Assembly: GCF_020405205.1 (NCBI RefSeq)
Contig: NZ_CP084469.1
Span: forward strand, 3,472,001 to 3,536,000
Direction of reading: 5' to 3'
Length of the DNA stretch: 64,000 nt
Origin: Natrinema salinisoli
GTDB taxonomy: Archaea; Halobacteriota; Halobacteria; Halobacteriales; Natrialbaceae
Made by a program: the position numbers and the translations under genes. The first letter of the stretch is position 1; each line of letters starts with the position of its first letter. Under the pieces are notes generated by a model. That model made no database searches and was not told where the DNA came from. It saw only the letters and a list, made by a program, of their open reading frames with translations. Shown piece by piece: positions 7,719 through 16,618 of this stretch.

Positions 7719-9094
7719 GGGACGGTACCTTCGCCGTCGCCGCCGCGGTGGTCCTCGTGTGTTCGCTCGCGGGGGCGGCCGTCGCCGCGACGAGCGGATC
7801 GGCCGAGTCCGAGAGCGTCGACGGCTGGCGGGCGGACGTGCCGGCCGTCCACGACGTCGACGAACCGCAATCCGACGGCGTCGCGACCGTCGACGACAGG
7901 GAGTTCGACTCGGTACAGGCGGCGGTCGACGCCGCCGACCCGGGTGACACCGTTCGCCTCGAGGGGCGGTTCGACGAACGGGTCGTCGTCGACACGCGAG
8001 ACGTGACGATCGCGGCCGTCGAACGCGACGGTGCGGTGATCGACGGCGGCGGGGAGGGGACGGTCGTCGAGATTCAGGCCGAGAACGTCACCCTCGAGAA
8101 CGTCTGGATCCGTAACTCCGGCCTCGAGCGAGCGGACACCGACAGCGGCGTCGTGGTCAACGGCTCGAACGCGACGCTGTCGGCGCTCCGACTGACCGAG
8201 ATCCAGTTCGGCGTCTGGATCGGGAGCGTCGACGACGTGACCGTCGAGGACTCCATCGTCGCCGGCCGCGAGGACGTGCCGCTGGCCGAGCGGGGTAACG
8301 GCATCCACCTCTGGGAAGCGACGGACGCCGAGGTGCGAAACAACTCCGTGACGACCGTCCGCGACGGGATCTACTACCAGTGGGCCGAGGGAATCGTCGC
8401 CGAGGGCAACACGATGTGGGACATGCGCTACGGCGTCCACTACATGTACTCGGACGACAACCGCCTCGAGGACAACGTCGCCTTCGACAACGACGTCGGC
8501 TTCGCGCTGATGGTCTCGAAGCGGCTGACGCTGCTGAACAACACTGCCGTGAACAACGACGGCACGAGCGGTCACGGCATCCTACTCAAAGACGTCGAGG
8601 ACAGCGAGGTAATCGGCAACGACCTCGTCGGCAACGGCAACGGGCTGTACGTCCACAACTCCCAGGACAACCGCCTCGCGTCGAACCTCGTCCTCGCGAA
8701 CGACGTGGGCGTCCACATTACCGGCGGCAGCAGCGGCGAGACCGTCTCGGGCAACAGTTTCATCCGGAACGGCGAAGCGGCGTTCGCGGAGACGAAGTCA
8801 CAGACCAGCTGGAACGGTACCGACCGGGGCAACTACTGGTCGGCGGCCCGCGTCGCCGACCTCGACGAGGACGGGATCAGCGAGAACCGCCACCGACCCG
8901 CCGGCACCGTCGAGCGGCTGGTCCACGAGAAGCCGCAGGCGGCCGTCTTCGCCCAGAGCCCGGCCTTCGACGCGGTCAAACTGGCGGAGAGCTCGTTCCC
9001 CGTCCTCGAGACGCCGGGGATCGTCGACCACCGACCGCTGGCCGACTCGCCCCACGAACACTGGAGGTCCTACTATGAGAATCACGATAACTGA
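7715..9094 (+). CDS. nosD: Copper-site maturation protein NosD
   Basis: 459 residues with a Sec-type signal (hydrophobic residues 6-25, AVAA end). The mature part is a right-handed parallel beta-helix: repeated turns such as VTIAAVERDGAVIDGGGEG, NVTLENVWIRNSG, NNSVTTVRDGIYYQ, RYGVHYMYSDDNRLEDN and NDLVGNGNGLYVHNSQ match the NosD/CASH pattern. With NosF and NosY it forms the ABC complex needed to assemble the CuZ sulfide cluster of NosZ. Its stop lies 20 bases inside nosF, so the two are translationally coupled. The C-terminal KPQAAVFAQSPAFDAVKLAESSFPVLETPGI block is the family's conserved tail. Confidence 0.95.
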   Translation: MRDGTFAVAAAVVLVCSLAGAAVAATSGSAESESVDGWRADVPAVHDVDEPQSDGVATVDDREFDSVQAAVDAADPGDTVRLEGRFDERVVVDTRDVTIAAVERDGAVIDGGGEGTVVEIQAENVTLENVWIRNSGLERADTDSGVVVNGSNATLSALRLTEIQFGVWIGSVDDVTVEDSIVAGREDVPLAERGNGIHLWEATDAEVRNNSVTTVRDGIYYQWAEGIVAEGNTMWDMRYGVHYMYSDDNRLEDNVAFDNDVGFALMVSKRLTLLNNTAVNNDGTSGHGILLKDVEDSEVIGNDLVGNGNGLYVHNSQDNRLASNLVLANDVGVHITGGSSGETVSGNSFIRNGEAAFAETKSQTSWNGTDRGNYWSAARVADLDEDGISENRHRPAGTVERLVHEKPQAAVFAQSPAFDAVKLAESSFPVLETPGIVDHRPLADSPHEHWRSYYENHDN

Positions 9095-10004
9095 CGTTCA
9101 CAAACGGTACGGCGACGTCGTCGCCCTCGACGGGCCTTCCTTCGAGGTTCCCTCGGGGTCGACGTTCGGCGTCCTCGGCACGAACGGTGCGGGAAAGACG
9201 ACGCTGTTCAAACTCCTCGTCGGCCACGACAGCCCCGACGCGGGACGGATCGAGGTCGGCGGGCTCGACGTCGAAACCGCGGGTCACCGGGTCCGCGAGC
9301 GTGTCGGGTACATGCCCGAACACAGCGGCTTCCCGTCGAGGATGACCGGTCGAGAAGTGCTCGACGTCCACGCCCGTCTCCGCGGGCTCGCGGACCGCCG
9401 CGAACGGATCGCGGAGTGTCTCGAGCTCGTCGGCCTCCCCGACGCCGCCGACCGCGCGGTCTCGGGCTACTCCAACGGGATGGCCCGACGGCTCGGTCTC
9501 GCGTCCGTCCTGCTCTCCCGCCCGCCCGTGCTCGTCCTCGACGAGCCGACCGCGGGGCTGGACCCCCGCGGCGTGGCGGCGTTTCACCGGATCGTCGAGC
9601 GGATCGACCGCGACACCGAGGCCACGGTCGTCGTCTCCTCGCACGTCCTGAGCGAAATCGAACGCCTCTGCGAGGACGTCGCCATCCTGCAGGACGGCCG
9701 ACTGCGCGCGACCGGTTCCATCGACGACCTGCGTCAGGGGGTCGACGATCGCGTGACCGTCGTCTGTCAGCCCGCCGACGACCGCGCCGCCCTGCTCGAG
9801 GCCGTTCAGGGACGGGGCGACGTCACCGACACCGGCGACACGATCGAGATCACCTGCGAGCGCCAGGCCGCATTCGACCTCGTCGCCGCGCTCGGCGAGC
9901 GGCGGGACCTCGTCGACGGCTTCGAGGTCCGCGAACCGGGCCTCGAGGCGGCGTTCCACGAGGCGCTCGCGGACGATACCGAACCCGAGGAGGTGCCGGC
10001 ATGA
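9075..10004 (+). CDS. nosF: ABC transporter ATPase NosF
   Basis: 309 residues. Walker A is GTNGAGKT (35-42), the signature is SGYSNGM (130-136), Walker B is LVLDEP (153-158) and a switch histidine follows in VVVSSHVLSEIE. The YSNGM form of the signature is usual for NosF-type ATPases rather than a loss of LSGGQ. It powers the NosDFY complex, which supplies sulfur or otherwise matures the CuZ site of NosZ. The C-terminal 90 residues form the extra domain common in archaeal ABC-2 ATPases. The start overlaps nosD, and the stop overlaps the nosY ATG by four bases. Confidence 0.95.
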   Translation: MRITITDVHKRYGDVVALDGPSFEVPSGSTFGVLGTNGAGKTTLFKLLVGHDSPDAGRIEVGGLDVETAGHRVRERVGYMPEHSGFPSRMTGREVLDVHARLRGLADRRERIAECLELVGLPDAADRAVSGYSNGMARRLGLASVLLSRPPVLVLDEPTAGLDPRGVAAFHRIVERIDRDTEATVVVSSHVLSEIERLCEDVAILQDGRLRATGSIDDLRQGVDDRVTVVCQPADDRAALLEAVQGRGDVTDTGDTIEITCERQAAFDLVAALGERRDLVDGFEVREPGLEAAFHEALADDTEPEEVPA

Positions 10005-10981
10005 CGCCCGATCGCCGACGGGACGACCGCGATGGAGACCAGACGGCTGGAACCGCTCCCGACGCCGAGCCGGAATCTCGCAAATCGAACTCCGCGGAGC
10101 CGAACCCCGCGGAACCGAAACCGGACGGTGGCTACGAGACTGCCGTGGGCGTGGCTCACGGCGGAGAGTCCGGCTCGACCGCCGGCCAACTGTTCGTCGT
10201 CGCGGAGACGGAGTACCGACTCGCGGTACGGAGCCGCTGGGCGATCGCACTCACCGCGATCTTCGCCGTCTTCGCCCTCGGAATGGCGACGTTCAGCGGC
10301 GCGGACGCGAGTCCCGCCGGCTTCGACCGGATCGTCGCGAGCCTGGCGGCCCTCGTCGTCTACCTCGTGCCGCTGGTCGCGCTCGCGTTCAGCTACGACG
10401 CCATCGTCGGCCGCGAGGAGAGCGGCTGGCTCCAGACGTTGTTCTCGCTGCCCGTCTCGCGGTCGTGGGTCGTCCTCGGCACCGCCGCCGGCCGCGCGAC
10501 CGTCCTCGCGAGCGCGACGATCATCGGCTTCGGGATCGCCGGCCTCCTGCTCCTGCGCGAGTACGGGTTCGGCGGCTTCGAGGCGTACGTCGGCTTCCTG
10601 CTCGCCGCGGTCGGCCTCGGGCTGGTCTTCCTCGCGATCGGCGTCTTGCTGTCGACGCTGGCTCGCGAGAAGACCCACGCGCTCGGCGTCGCGCTCCTCG
10701 CGTGGGCCTGGTTCGTCCTCGTCCACGATCTGCTCGCGCTGGGCGTGATCGGGGCGTTTTCGCTGCCCGACGCGGCCGTCTCCGCGATGGTCCTGGCCAA
10801 TCCGACCGGCGTCTTCCGGGCGCTCGTCCTCGGGGCGCTGGGCGCGGGCGGCGACGCCGGATTCGCCGCCGTCCTCGCCGAGGCGGGGCTGTCGACGGGG
10901 TCGCTGACCGCCGCCCTCGTCGCCTGGATCGTCGTCCCGATCGCGCTCGCGGCTCTCGCCGTCAACCGACGACGACTATGA
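10001..10981 (+). CDS. nosY: ABC-2 permease NosY
   Basis: 326 residues from the ATG that overlaps the nosF stop. The first 60 residues are hydrophilic and low complexity (SAEPNPAEPKPD), unusual for NosY, so translation might start later. The membrane part begins at AVRSRWAIALTAIFAVFALG and contains six segments, with the ABC-2 signature YDAIVGREESGWLQTLFSLPVSRS around 130. LSTLAREKTHALGVALLAWAWFVLVHDLL is also typical of NosY. It is the membrane subunit of NosDFY. The stop overlaps the nosL ATG (ATGA at 10978). Confidence 0.94.
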   Translation: MTPDRRRDDRDGDQTAGTAPDAEPESRKSNSAEPNPAEPKPDGGYETAVGVAHGGESGSTAGQLFVVAETEYRLAVRSRWAIALTAIFAVFALGMATFSGADASPAGFDRIVASLAALVVYLVPLVALAFSYDAIVGREESGWLQTLFSLPVSRSWVVLGTAAGRATVLASATIIGFGIAGLLLLREYGFGGFEAYVGFLLAAVGLGLVFLAIGVLLSTLAREKTHALGVALLAWAWFVLVHDLLALGVIGAFSLPDAAVSAMVLANPTGVFRALVLGALGAGGDAGFAAVLAEAGLSTGSLTAALVAWIVVPIALAALAVNRRRL

Positions 10982-11544
10982 CGGGGCGACGGCCGGATCG
11001 AACGTCGACCCCCCGCCGGCAGATCCTGATCGGGACGGCGGCGCTCGCAAGCGCGGGTCTCGCCGGCTGTCTCGCCGACGCCGGCGAGGCGGAACCCGCC
11101 GAACCGATCGCCCTCACCGACGGCCGGACGTGTGACGTCTGCGGGATGACGATCGCCGATCACTACGGCCCCGCCGGACAGATATTTTACGCGGACGACA
11201 AGCCCGAGGTGCGGGACGGCCCGGCCTATTTCGACAGCGTCGCGGAACTGCTGAACTACCGCGACCGACGCGATGCGCGCGGCTGGACGGTACGTGCCAC
11301 CTTCGTCACCGACTACTCGAGCGTCGACTACGAACTAAACGAGCGCGACGGCAGCCGCCGGATCTCGACGCACGCCGACGTCGCGGCCTTCGCGGACGCG
11401 ACGGACTGTTACTACGTCGTCGACAGCGGGGTCCGCGGGGCGATGGGCGACGAGTACCTCCCCTTTTCCGACTACGAGGAAGCCACTGCGTTCGTCGACG
11501 ACCACGGCGGAACGGTTAGTCAGTGGCATCATCTCGTGGAGTAG
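10978..11544 (+). CDS. nosL: Copper chaperone lipoprotein NosL
   Basis: 188 residues. An N-terminal RRQILIG stretch followed by GLAGC (lipobox Cys31) predicts Tat-exported lipid anchoring on the outer face of the membrane. The NosL metal motif is TCDVCGMTI (C52, C55, M57). The later DGPAYFDSVAELLNY and YLPFSDYEEATAFVDDHGG segments match the NosL fold. The protein delivers Cu(I) for assembly of the NosZ copper sites. It is the last gene of the cluster; no nosR, nosC or halocyanin gene follows, so the electron donor must be encoded elsewhere. Confidence 0.95.
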   Translation: MTGRRPDRTSTPRRQILIGTAALASAGLAGCLADAGEAEPAEPIALTDGRTCDVCGMTIADHYGPAGQIFYADDKPEVRDGPAYFDSVAELLNYRDRRDARGWTVRATFVTDYSSVDYELNERDGSRRISTHADVAAFADATDCYYVVDSGVRGAMGDEYLPFSDYEEATAFVDDHGGTVSQWHHLVE

Positions 11545-11630
11545 GCCGGACGGGCAGTCGACGTAGCCTCGAGGTGGTCGGAACACGTCGGTCAGCTTGC
11601 GGACCGCTGACTCGAATCGTCCGCCCGGTC

Positions 11631-11795
11631 TCAGGTGTCGGTCGAGAGCTTCCGAAGCCGGACGACGCAGAACACCGTTAGGACCGCGAACGCGACGGCG
11701 AGCAGGGTTTCGCCCACCGAGTAAAAGTACCAAAGCGCGTAGGCGCTTCCGCCCATTCCGATCAGGTACACCGGCCGAAGCTGTCGGTCGTTCAT
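11631..11795 (-). CDS. 54-residue membrane protein, paralogue 1
   Basis: A 54-residue protein starting MNDRQLRPVYLIGM and ending VVRLRKLSTDT. Two hydrophobic segments (about 9-27 and 30-46) predict a small two-helix membrane protein with short charged ends. It is clearly homologous along its full length to the gene at 11987-12151, with shared MNxRxLRPVYL at the start and VVRLRxLSxDT at the end, so it arose by tandem duplication. A longer open frame exists upstream but has no matching residues in the second copy, which fixes the start. Function unknown. Confidence 0.8.
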   Translation of the reverse strand: MNDRQLRPVYLIGMGGSAYALWYFYSVGETLLAVAFAVLTVFCVVRLRKLSTDT

Positions 11796-11986
11796 TCGAT
11801 CGTTCCCTCTGGTTCCGGGCTGGGTCGCAGCCGATTCGTCGCCGCCGTCCGTCCGGTTCGGATCCCGCTCATACCCGTTCGTCGGCCGGACGACGGTAAA
11901 CGGTGTCCACTCGAAACTCGACTCGTCGTCGCAGTCGGCCGCCCGCCACTCGTGTCGGTCCGTGAGCGAGCGTCTCCGATGGCGTC

Positions 11987-12151
11987 CTAGGTATCCGCGG
12001 ACAGCATTCGAAGGCGCACGACGAGATAGACCGCCACGAACGCGAACGCGCCGGCGTAGAGCCACGTTCCGTTCGTGACCGCGTACGCGAACGCGACCGC
12101 GTTGAGCGCGATTCCCACCAGGTACACCGGTCGCAGCCGCCGTTTGTTCAT
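11987..12151 (-). CDS. 54-residue membrane protein, paralogue 2
   Basis: 54 residues, MNKRRLRPVYLVGI to VVRLRMLSADT, with two predicted membrane helices. It is the paralogue of the gene at 11631-11795 and has the same length and topology; the loops and helix faces have diverged (NAVAFAYAVTNGTWLYAGAF versus YALWYFYSVGETLL), so both copies have been kept for some time. The copies are 191 bases apart on the same strand. No known domain is recognised. Conservation confined to the two ends suggests that the charged termini matter. Confidence 0.8.
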   Translation of the reverse strand: MNKRRLRPVYLVGIALNAVAFAYAVTNGTWLYAGAFAFVAVYLVVRLRMLSADT

Positions 12152-12287
12152 TCGCCGCCACCGTCCGTCGCGGGCTCGAGGCGCGGTTCGGTCGTCGATT
12201 CCGTGCGGCGTGACTGCAGTGGTTCCATACCGATTCGTTGGACCGGACGGCTTGAAAAAGCGAAGGTCCCGACGCGTCGTCGCCGGT

Positions 12288-12860
12288 TCACGCGAACTCG
12301 ATCTCAGAACTCGGTTCGACCTCGCCGAACAGCCACGCGGCGTGATCGAGCGCGTACTCGTGGTGTTCGTCCTCGATCGCACCGATGCAGTCTTCGACCA
12401 TGATCGGTCGAAAGTCCCGCAGGCCCGCGCTGCCGCCGGTGTGGAGCACGCAGACGTTCGCGAGGGTGCCACAGATCACCAGATCGTCGATCCCGCGCGC
12501 GTTCAGCCACCCCTCGAGTTCCGTGTTGTGGAAGGCGTCGTAGGTGTGTTTCTCGACGACGTTGTCGGCGGCTTCGACGGGGAGCTCGTCGACGATCTCG
12601 GCTTCCCACGAGCCCTCGAGGACGTGCTCGCCCCACTGCTCGAATTCGTCGTAGTAGTGGGCGTCCTCGAACTGTTCCGGCGGGTGGACGTCGCGGGTGA
12701 AGAGCAGGCGCGCGCCGGCGTCGCGGGCACGGTCGACGAGATCCGCGATCGGCTCGATGACGTCCTCGCTGCCCGGTGCGTACAGCGAGCCCTCGGGATG
12801 ACAGAACCCGTTTTGCATGTCGACGACCACCACTGCCGTGTTCGCTGGCTCGAGGTGCAT
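12288..12860 (-). CDS. Cysteine hydrolase, probable nicotinamidase
   Basis: 190 residues of the isochorismatase fold. The catalytic triad is visible: Asp in VVVDMQNGF, Lys in VEKHTYDAF and Cys in GTLANVCVLHT. A D-x-H ... H set in RDVHPPEQFEDAH fits the metal site of nicotinamidases (PncA), which hydrolyse nicotinamide to nicotinate for the Preiss-Handler salvage route. pncB, the next enzyme of that route, lies at 21 kb. Other isochorismatase-like hydrolases share the triad, so the substrate is inferred from the metal motif. The start MHLEPANTAV was chosen because the long open frame upstream is basic and unrelated. Confidence 0.88.
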   Translation of the reverse strand: MHLEPANTAVVVVDMQNGFCHPEGSLYAPGSEDVIEPIADLVDRARDAGARLLFTRDVHPPEQFEDAHYYDEFEQWGEHVLEGSWEAEIVDELPVEAADNVVEKHTYDAFHNTELEGWLNARGIDDLVICGTLANVCVLHTGGSAGLRDFRPIMVEDCIGAIEDEHHEYALDHAAWLFGEVEPSSEIEFA

Positions 12861-13178
12861 GTCTACGCGGTGATACGCCCGGGACCGTAAAAACGTTCGC
12901 GGCGGGCCGGCGAGGGATGGTTTCTCCATCGGCGTCGGACGGGGGTCGGCGTCTCCGTACGGCAGCGGCGATTTCCGGCTCCGCAGCGAGGGCGACGAAC
13001 CGGTGTCGGACGTCCAATCGGCGGACGACTGACCGAGTGAGCCGCCGTGACGGACGTCGTCCGCGCCCCGCCCTTTCGTGTGACTGCCGAACGGAAATGC
13101 GGATGCGGCGATAACCGGTGATCCGTCTGACCGGTCGCGAGCTATCCGGCCGAGCTGACAACGAGACCGCCCCTGTCC
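12861..13178. other. Intergenic region before the GH15 gene
   Basis: About 318 GC-rich bases between divergent genes. I see no convincing gene, RNA or strong hairpin. The GH15 promoter presumably lies in the last 60 bases, but no clear TATA box is visible there. Confidence 0.4.
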
Positions 13179-15074
13179 ATGCAGTACAACCCAATCGAGG
13201 AGTACGGCGCGATCGGTGACGGGAACACGGTCGCCCTCGTCGGTCACGACGGCTCGATCGACTGGTGTCCGTTCCCGCACGTCGAGTCGCCGAGCGTCTT
13301 CGCCGCGGTGCTCGATGCCGACCGCGGCGGCCGCTTTTCCGTCCGGCCAACGCAGTCGTTCGAGTCCGTCCAGCGGTACCGCGACGGGACCAACGTCCTC
13401 GAGACGGCGTTCCGAACCGCCGGCGGGAGCGCGACGGTCACGGACTTCATGCCCGTCACCGAGGCGACCGGGGCCGACGCCTCGCCGCCCGCGATCTACC
13501 GGAAACTGGACTGCGAGGACGGCTCGATCGAACTCGAGGTGCAGTTCGACCCCCGCTTCGACTACGCGCGGGACGTGCCAGACGTCGAATCGACCGCCGA
13601 CGGCGTCGTCGCGACCGGTGACGACGACCGCGTCGTCCTCTCGAGCGACGTGCCGCTCGAGCCGTCGCCCGACGGCGAGGGAGCGAGCGGGGCGGTGACG
13701 ATCGAGGCCGGCGAGACGCGTTGGCTGGTCCTCGGCTACGGCGATGCGGTCCCCCTCGAGCCGTCACAGCACCGGGAGACGCTCGCGGCCGTCGTCGACT
13801 ACTGGCGGGCGTGGATCCACGACTGCGACGAGGCGGACTGCCCGCTCGGTGACCGATGGCACGACCTCGCAGTCCGGTCGTCGCTCGTTCTCAAGCTCCT
13901 CATTCACCGAGAGACGGGCGCGGTGTGTGCGGCCCCGACGACGTCGCTGCCCGAAGATATCGGGGGTGTGCGCAACTGGGACTACCGGTTCAACTGGATC
14001 CGCGACGCCGCGTTCACGGTCCGGGCGCTGTCCGAACTGGACCATCTCGCGGAGGCCAGTTCCTACTTCGAGCTGTGTCTGGACCACTGTCGCCGACACG
14101 ATCCCGGGGCAGTGTCGCCCGTCTATAACCTCCACGGCGAGACGGTCCCCGAGGAGCGGGTCCTCGATCACCTCGAGGGCTACCGGGGATCGGCACCCGT
14201 TCGCGTCGGGAACGCGGCCCAGAACCAGCACCAGCTCGACGTCTACGGCGAGCTGATCCTCGCGATCTACGAGAGCATCCGCTACGGCGAGGCGGTGACC
14301 GCCGAGGACTGGGCGGTCATGAGCGACCTCATCGACTACGTCTGCGAGGGGTGGAACGAGCCCGACGCCGGCATCTGGGAGGTCCGCAGCGACCCCGAAC
14401 GGTTCGTCTACTCGGCGGTCATGTGCTGGACGGCGCTCGATCGGGGAATCAGGATCGCCGAGGCGGCCGACGGCGTCGATGCGCCCCTCGAGCGCTGGCG
14501 TGCCTGTCGCGAGGACGTTCGGGAAGCGATCCTCGAGCGAGGGTTCAGTGCGGAGACGAACAGCTTCGTGCGGGCGTTCGGCGACGACGACACGCTGGAC
14601 GCCGCCAACCTGCTCGTCCCGGTCGTCGGCTTCCTCCCCCCGGACGACGATCGCGTGCTGGGCACGATCGACGCGACGATCGATCGGCTGGCGACCGACG
14701 ACGGTCTCGTCCGGCGATACGAAGGAGACGACGGCCTTCCCGGGACCGACAATCCGTTCGTCGTCACCGGCTTCTGGCTCGTCACCGCGCTCGCGCTCGC
14801 CGGTCGGACCGACGAGGCGACCGACCGCTTCGAGTCCGTCCTCGAGTACGCCAGCCCGCTCGGCCTGCTGGCCGAGGCGGTCGACGAGGAAACCGGCGAG
14901 CAACGCGGAAACTTCCCGCAGGCGTACAGCCACATCGGCCTGCTCAACGGCGCGCTCTCGCTGGCCCACGCGGGCGGCTCGAGCGCCGGATCGCTGCCGA
15001 TCGGGCGCGACGAATCGCTCGACGACGCCGTCTCGAGCGGGGAGATCGTCCGGCAATCGACCGACGACGAGTGA
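13179..15074 (+). CDS. Glycoside hydrolase family 15 protein
   Basis: 631 residues, no signal peptide, so cytoplasmic. The N-terminal beta-sandwich starts with the GH15-typical IEEYGAIGDGNTVALVGHDGSIDWCPFPHVESPSVF. The (alpha/alpha)6 barrel carries RNWDYRFNWIRDA from residue 265 and the catalytic acid in GIWEVR (Glu401); the second acid region is GEQRGNFPQAYSHIGLLNGAL near 580. Members cleave terminal alpha-glucosidic bonds; archaeal homologues include glucoamylase, glucodextranase and trehalase activities, and the sequence does not separate these. It is 12 bases upstream of the SPW/VKOR-like membrane gene, followed by an SDR, suggesting a three-gene unit. Confidence 0.93.
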   Translation: MQYNPIEEYGAIGDGNTVALVGHDGSIDWCPFPHVESPSVFAAVLDADRGGRFSVRPTQSFESVQRYRDGTNVLETAFRTAGGSATVTDFMPVTEATGADASPPAIYRKLDCEDGSIELEVQFDPRFDYARDVPDVESTADGVVATGDDDRVVLSSDVPLEPSPDGEGASGAVTIEAGETRWLVLGYGDAVPLEPSQHRETLAAVVDYWRAWIHDCDEADCPLGDRWHDLAVRSSLVLKLLIHRETGAVCAAPTTSLPEDIGGVRNWDYRFNWIRDAAFTVRALSELDHLAEASSYFELCLDHCRRHDPGAVSPVYNLHGETVPEERVLDHLEGYRGSAPVRVGNAAQNQHQLDVYGELILAIYESIRYGEAVTAEDWAVMSDLIDYVCEGWNEPDAGIWEVRSDPERFVYSAVMCWTALDRGIRIAEAADGVDAPLERWRACREDVREAILERGFSAETNSFVRAFGDDDTLDAANLLVPVVGFLPPDDDRVLGTIDATIDRLATDDGLVRRYEGDDGLPGTDNPFVVTGFWLVTALALAGRTDEATDRFESVLEYASPLGLLAEAVDEETGEQRGNFPQAYSHIGLLNGALSLAHAGGSSAGSLPIGRDESLDDAVSSGEIVRQSTDDE

Positions 15075-15086
15075 GAGTGAGAGATC

Positions 15087-16616
15087 ATGAACGACGACAG
15101 CGATCACGACTCGAACGGGGAATCGACCGCCGTGACGACCGACGCTCGAAAGCGACGCTCGAGGGGTGACGACGGCGAGCGACGCCGAGACGGCGGCGGT
15201 CGGCACGGTGACACCGGCGGCGGTCAGAACGGCGATACCGGGAACGGAGCGGATGACGACGGCGACTCGATGCGGCCGGGCGACATGATGCTCGCTCACC
15301 CGACGGAGGAGATATGGCCCCAGTACGCCGTTATCTCGCTCGGTATCTGGCTCGTCGCGAGCACGCCGGCGCTGGACTACGGGAGCGCGCTGATGATCTG
15401 GAACGGCGTCGTCAGCGGGCTCGTTCTCGTCGCGCTCGCCGGCCTGACGATCTACCGCGAGAGCGGTTACGCCAACTACGCCAACGGGTTCGTCGGCCTG
15501 TGGGTGCTGTTCTCGCCGATCGCCTTCTGGGCGCCGTCGGCGGCGGCGTACGCCAACCACGCGCTCGTTGGTACCATGGTGATCACGTTCTCGGTGCTGA
15601 TCGTGATGCGCTCCGAGATGGACGGCCCGACCGTCCCGCCGGGCTGGTCGTACAACCCCTCGACGGGTGCACAGCGCGCGCCGCTGATCGCGCTCGGGAT
15701 ATTCGGCTTCTTCGCCTCGTGGTACATGGCCGCCTTCCAGTTGGGGTACATCGAGAGCGTCTGGGATCCGCTGTACGACCCCGGGACCGAGGCGATACTG
15801 ACGTCGCAGGTCTCGGAGGCGTTCCCGGTCTCCGACGCCGGCCTCGGCGCGGTGGCCTACTCGGTCGAGGCCCTGATGGGATTCATGGGCGACCGACGAC
15901 GGTGGCGCACGATGCCGTGGATGGTCGCCTTCTTCGGCGTCGTCGTGATCCCGCTCGGCTTCGCCCAGGTGCTGCTGGTCATCACCCAGCCGATCATGGT
16001 CGGGACGTGGTGTACCCTCTGTCTCCTGTCGGCCTTCGGCATGCTCTGGATGATTTCGCTGACGGTGGACGAGGTCGTCGCGATGGGGCAGTTCGTCGTC
16101 CGACTGATGCGTCAGGGCGACAGCCTCTGGACCGCCTTCTGGATGGGCGGGACGATCCCCGAGGACGAAGCCGGCGTCGACGAGACGGCGACGCGCCCGA
16201 TCGGCGACTCGCCGATCGGCGAGCCGTTCTGGGGCGTCTCGATCCCGTGGACCCTGCTCGGTGCGATGGGGCTCGGCGTCTGGCTCATGCTCTCGCCGAC
16301 CCTCTTCGGGACGACGGGACTCATGGCCGACAGCAGCCACCTGGTCGGCTCGCTGGTCGTTTCGTTTACGGTGATCGCGACCGCCGAACCCGCCCGCGCC
16401 ATCCGGTTCTGTAACGTCCCGCTCGCCGCGTGGATCATCGTCGCTCCGTGGCTGTTCGCCGGGGTTCCGACGATCGCCGCGATCAACGCCGCCGTCGCCG
16501 GCGCGCTCGTCGTGATCCTCAGCGTCCCGCGCGGCCCGATCGCGGACCGCTACGGCGGCTGGGAGCGCTACGCGACCCTCGAGACGGTCGACCGATTGAA
16601 CCCGCTCAGCAGCTAA
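15087..16616 (+). CDS. SPW-repeat membrane protein with VKOR-like centre
   Basis: 509 residues. The first 65 are hydrophilic and Gly/Asp-rich. Then come SPW-type helix pairs (GIWLVASTPALDY, GLWVLFSPIAFWAP), a central segment of about 180-340 resembling vitamin K epoxide reductase, and a second SPW set (GVWLMLSPTLFG, AAWIIVAPWLFAG). The central part ends with a helix carrying C309-T-L-C312, the position of the VKOR redox CxxC. The extracytoplasmic cysteine pair of true VKORs is absent (VWDPLYDP has none), so electron shuttling may differ or need a partner. About ten membrane helices in all. It sits between GH15 and an SDR gene; its job is unknown. Confidence 0.8.
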   Translation: MNDDSDHDSNGESTAVTTDARKRRSRGDDGERRRDGGGRHGDTGGGQNGDTGNGADDDGDSMRPGDMMLAHPTEEIWPQYAVISLGIWLVASTPALDYGSALMIWNGVVSGLVLVALAGLTIYRESGYANYANGFVGLWVLFSPIAFWAPSAAAYANHALVGTMVITFSVLIVMRSEMDGPTVPPGWSYNPSTGAQRAPLIALGIFGFFASWYMAAFQLGYIESVWDPLYDPGTEAILTSQVSEAFPVSDAGLGAVAYSVEALMGFMGDRRRWRTMPWMVAFFGVVVIPLGFAQVLLVITQPIMVGTWCTLCLLSAFGMLWMISLTVDEVVAMGQFVVRLMRQGDSLWTAFWMGGTIPEDEAGVDETATRPIGDSPIGEPFWGVSIPWTLLGAMGLGVWLMLSPTLFGTTGLMADSSHLVGSLVVSFTVIATAEPARAIRFCNVPLAAWIIVAPWLFAGVPTIAAINAAVAGALVVILSVPRGPIADRYGGWERYATLETVDRLNPLSS

Positions 16617-16618
16617 CC

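Noticed and set aside
9465-9481. Degenerate NosF ABC signature (SGYSNGM)
   Set aside because: YSNGM or YSKGM is the normal form in NosF-type ATPases, so it is not a defect.
13764-16340. 858-codon minus-strand open frame opposite the GH15 and SPW/VKOR genes
   Set aside because: It arises from the third-position GC bias of real genes on the plus strand. The translation is Arg/Asp-rich without any domain, while both plus-strand genes have clear family motifs.
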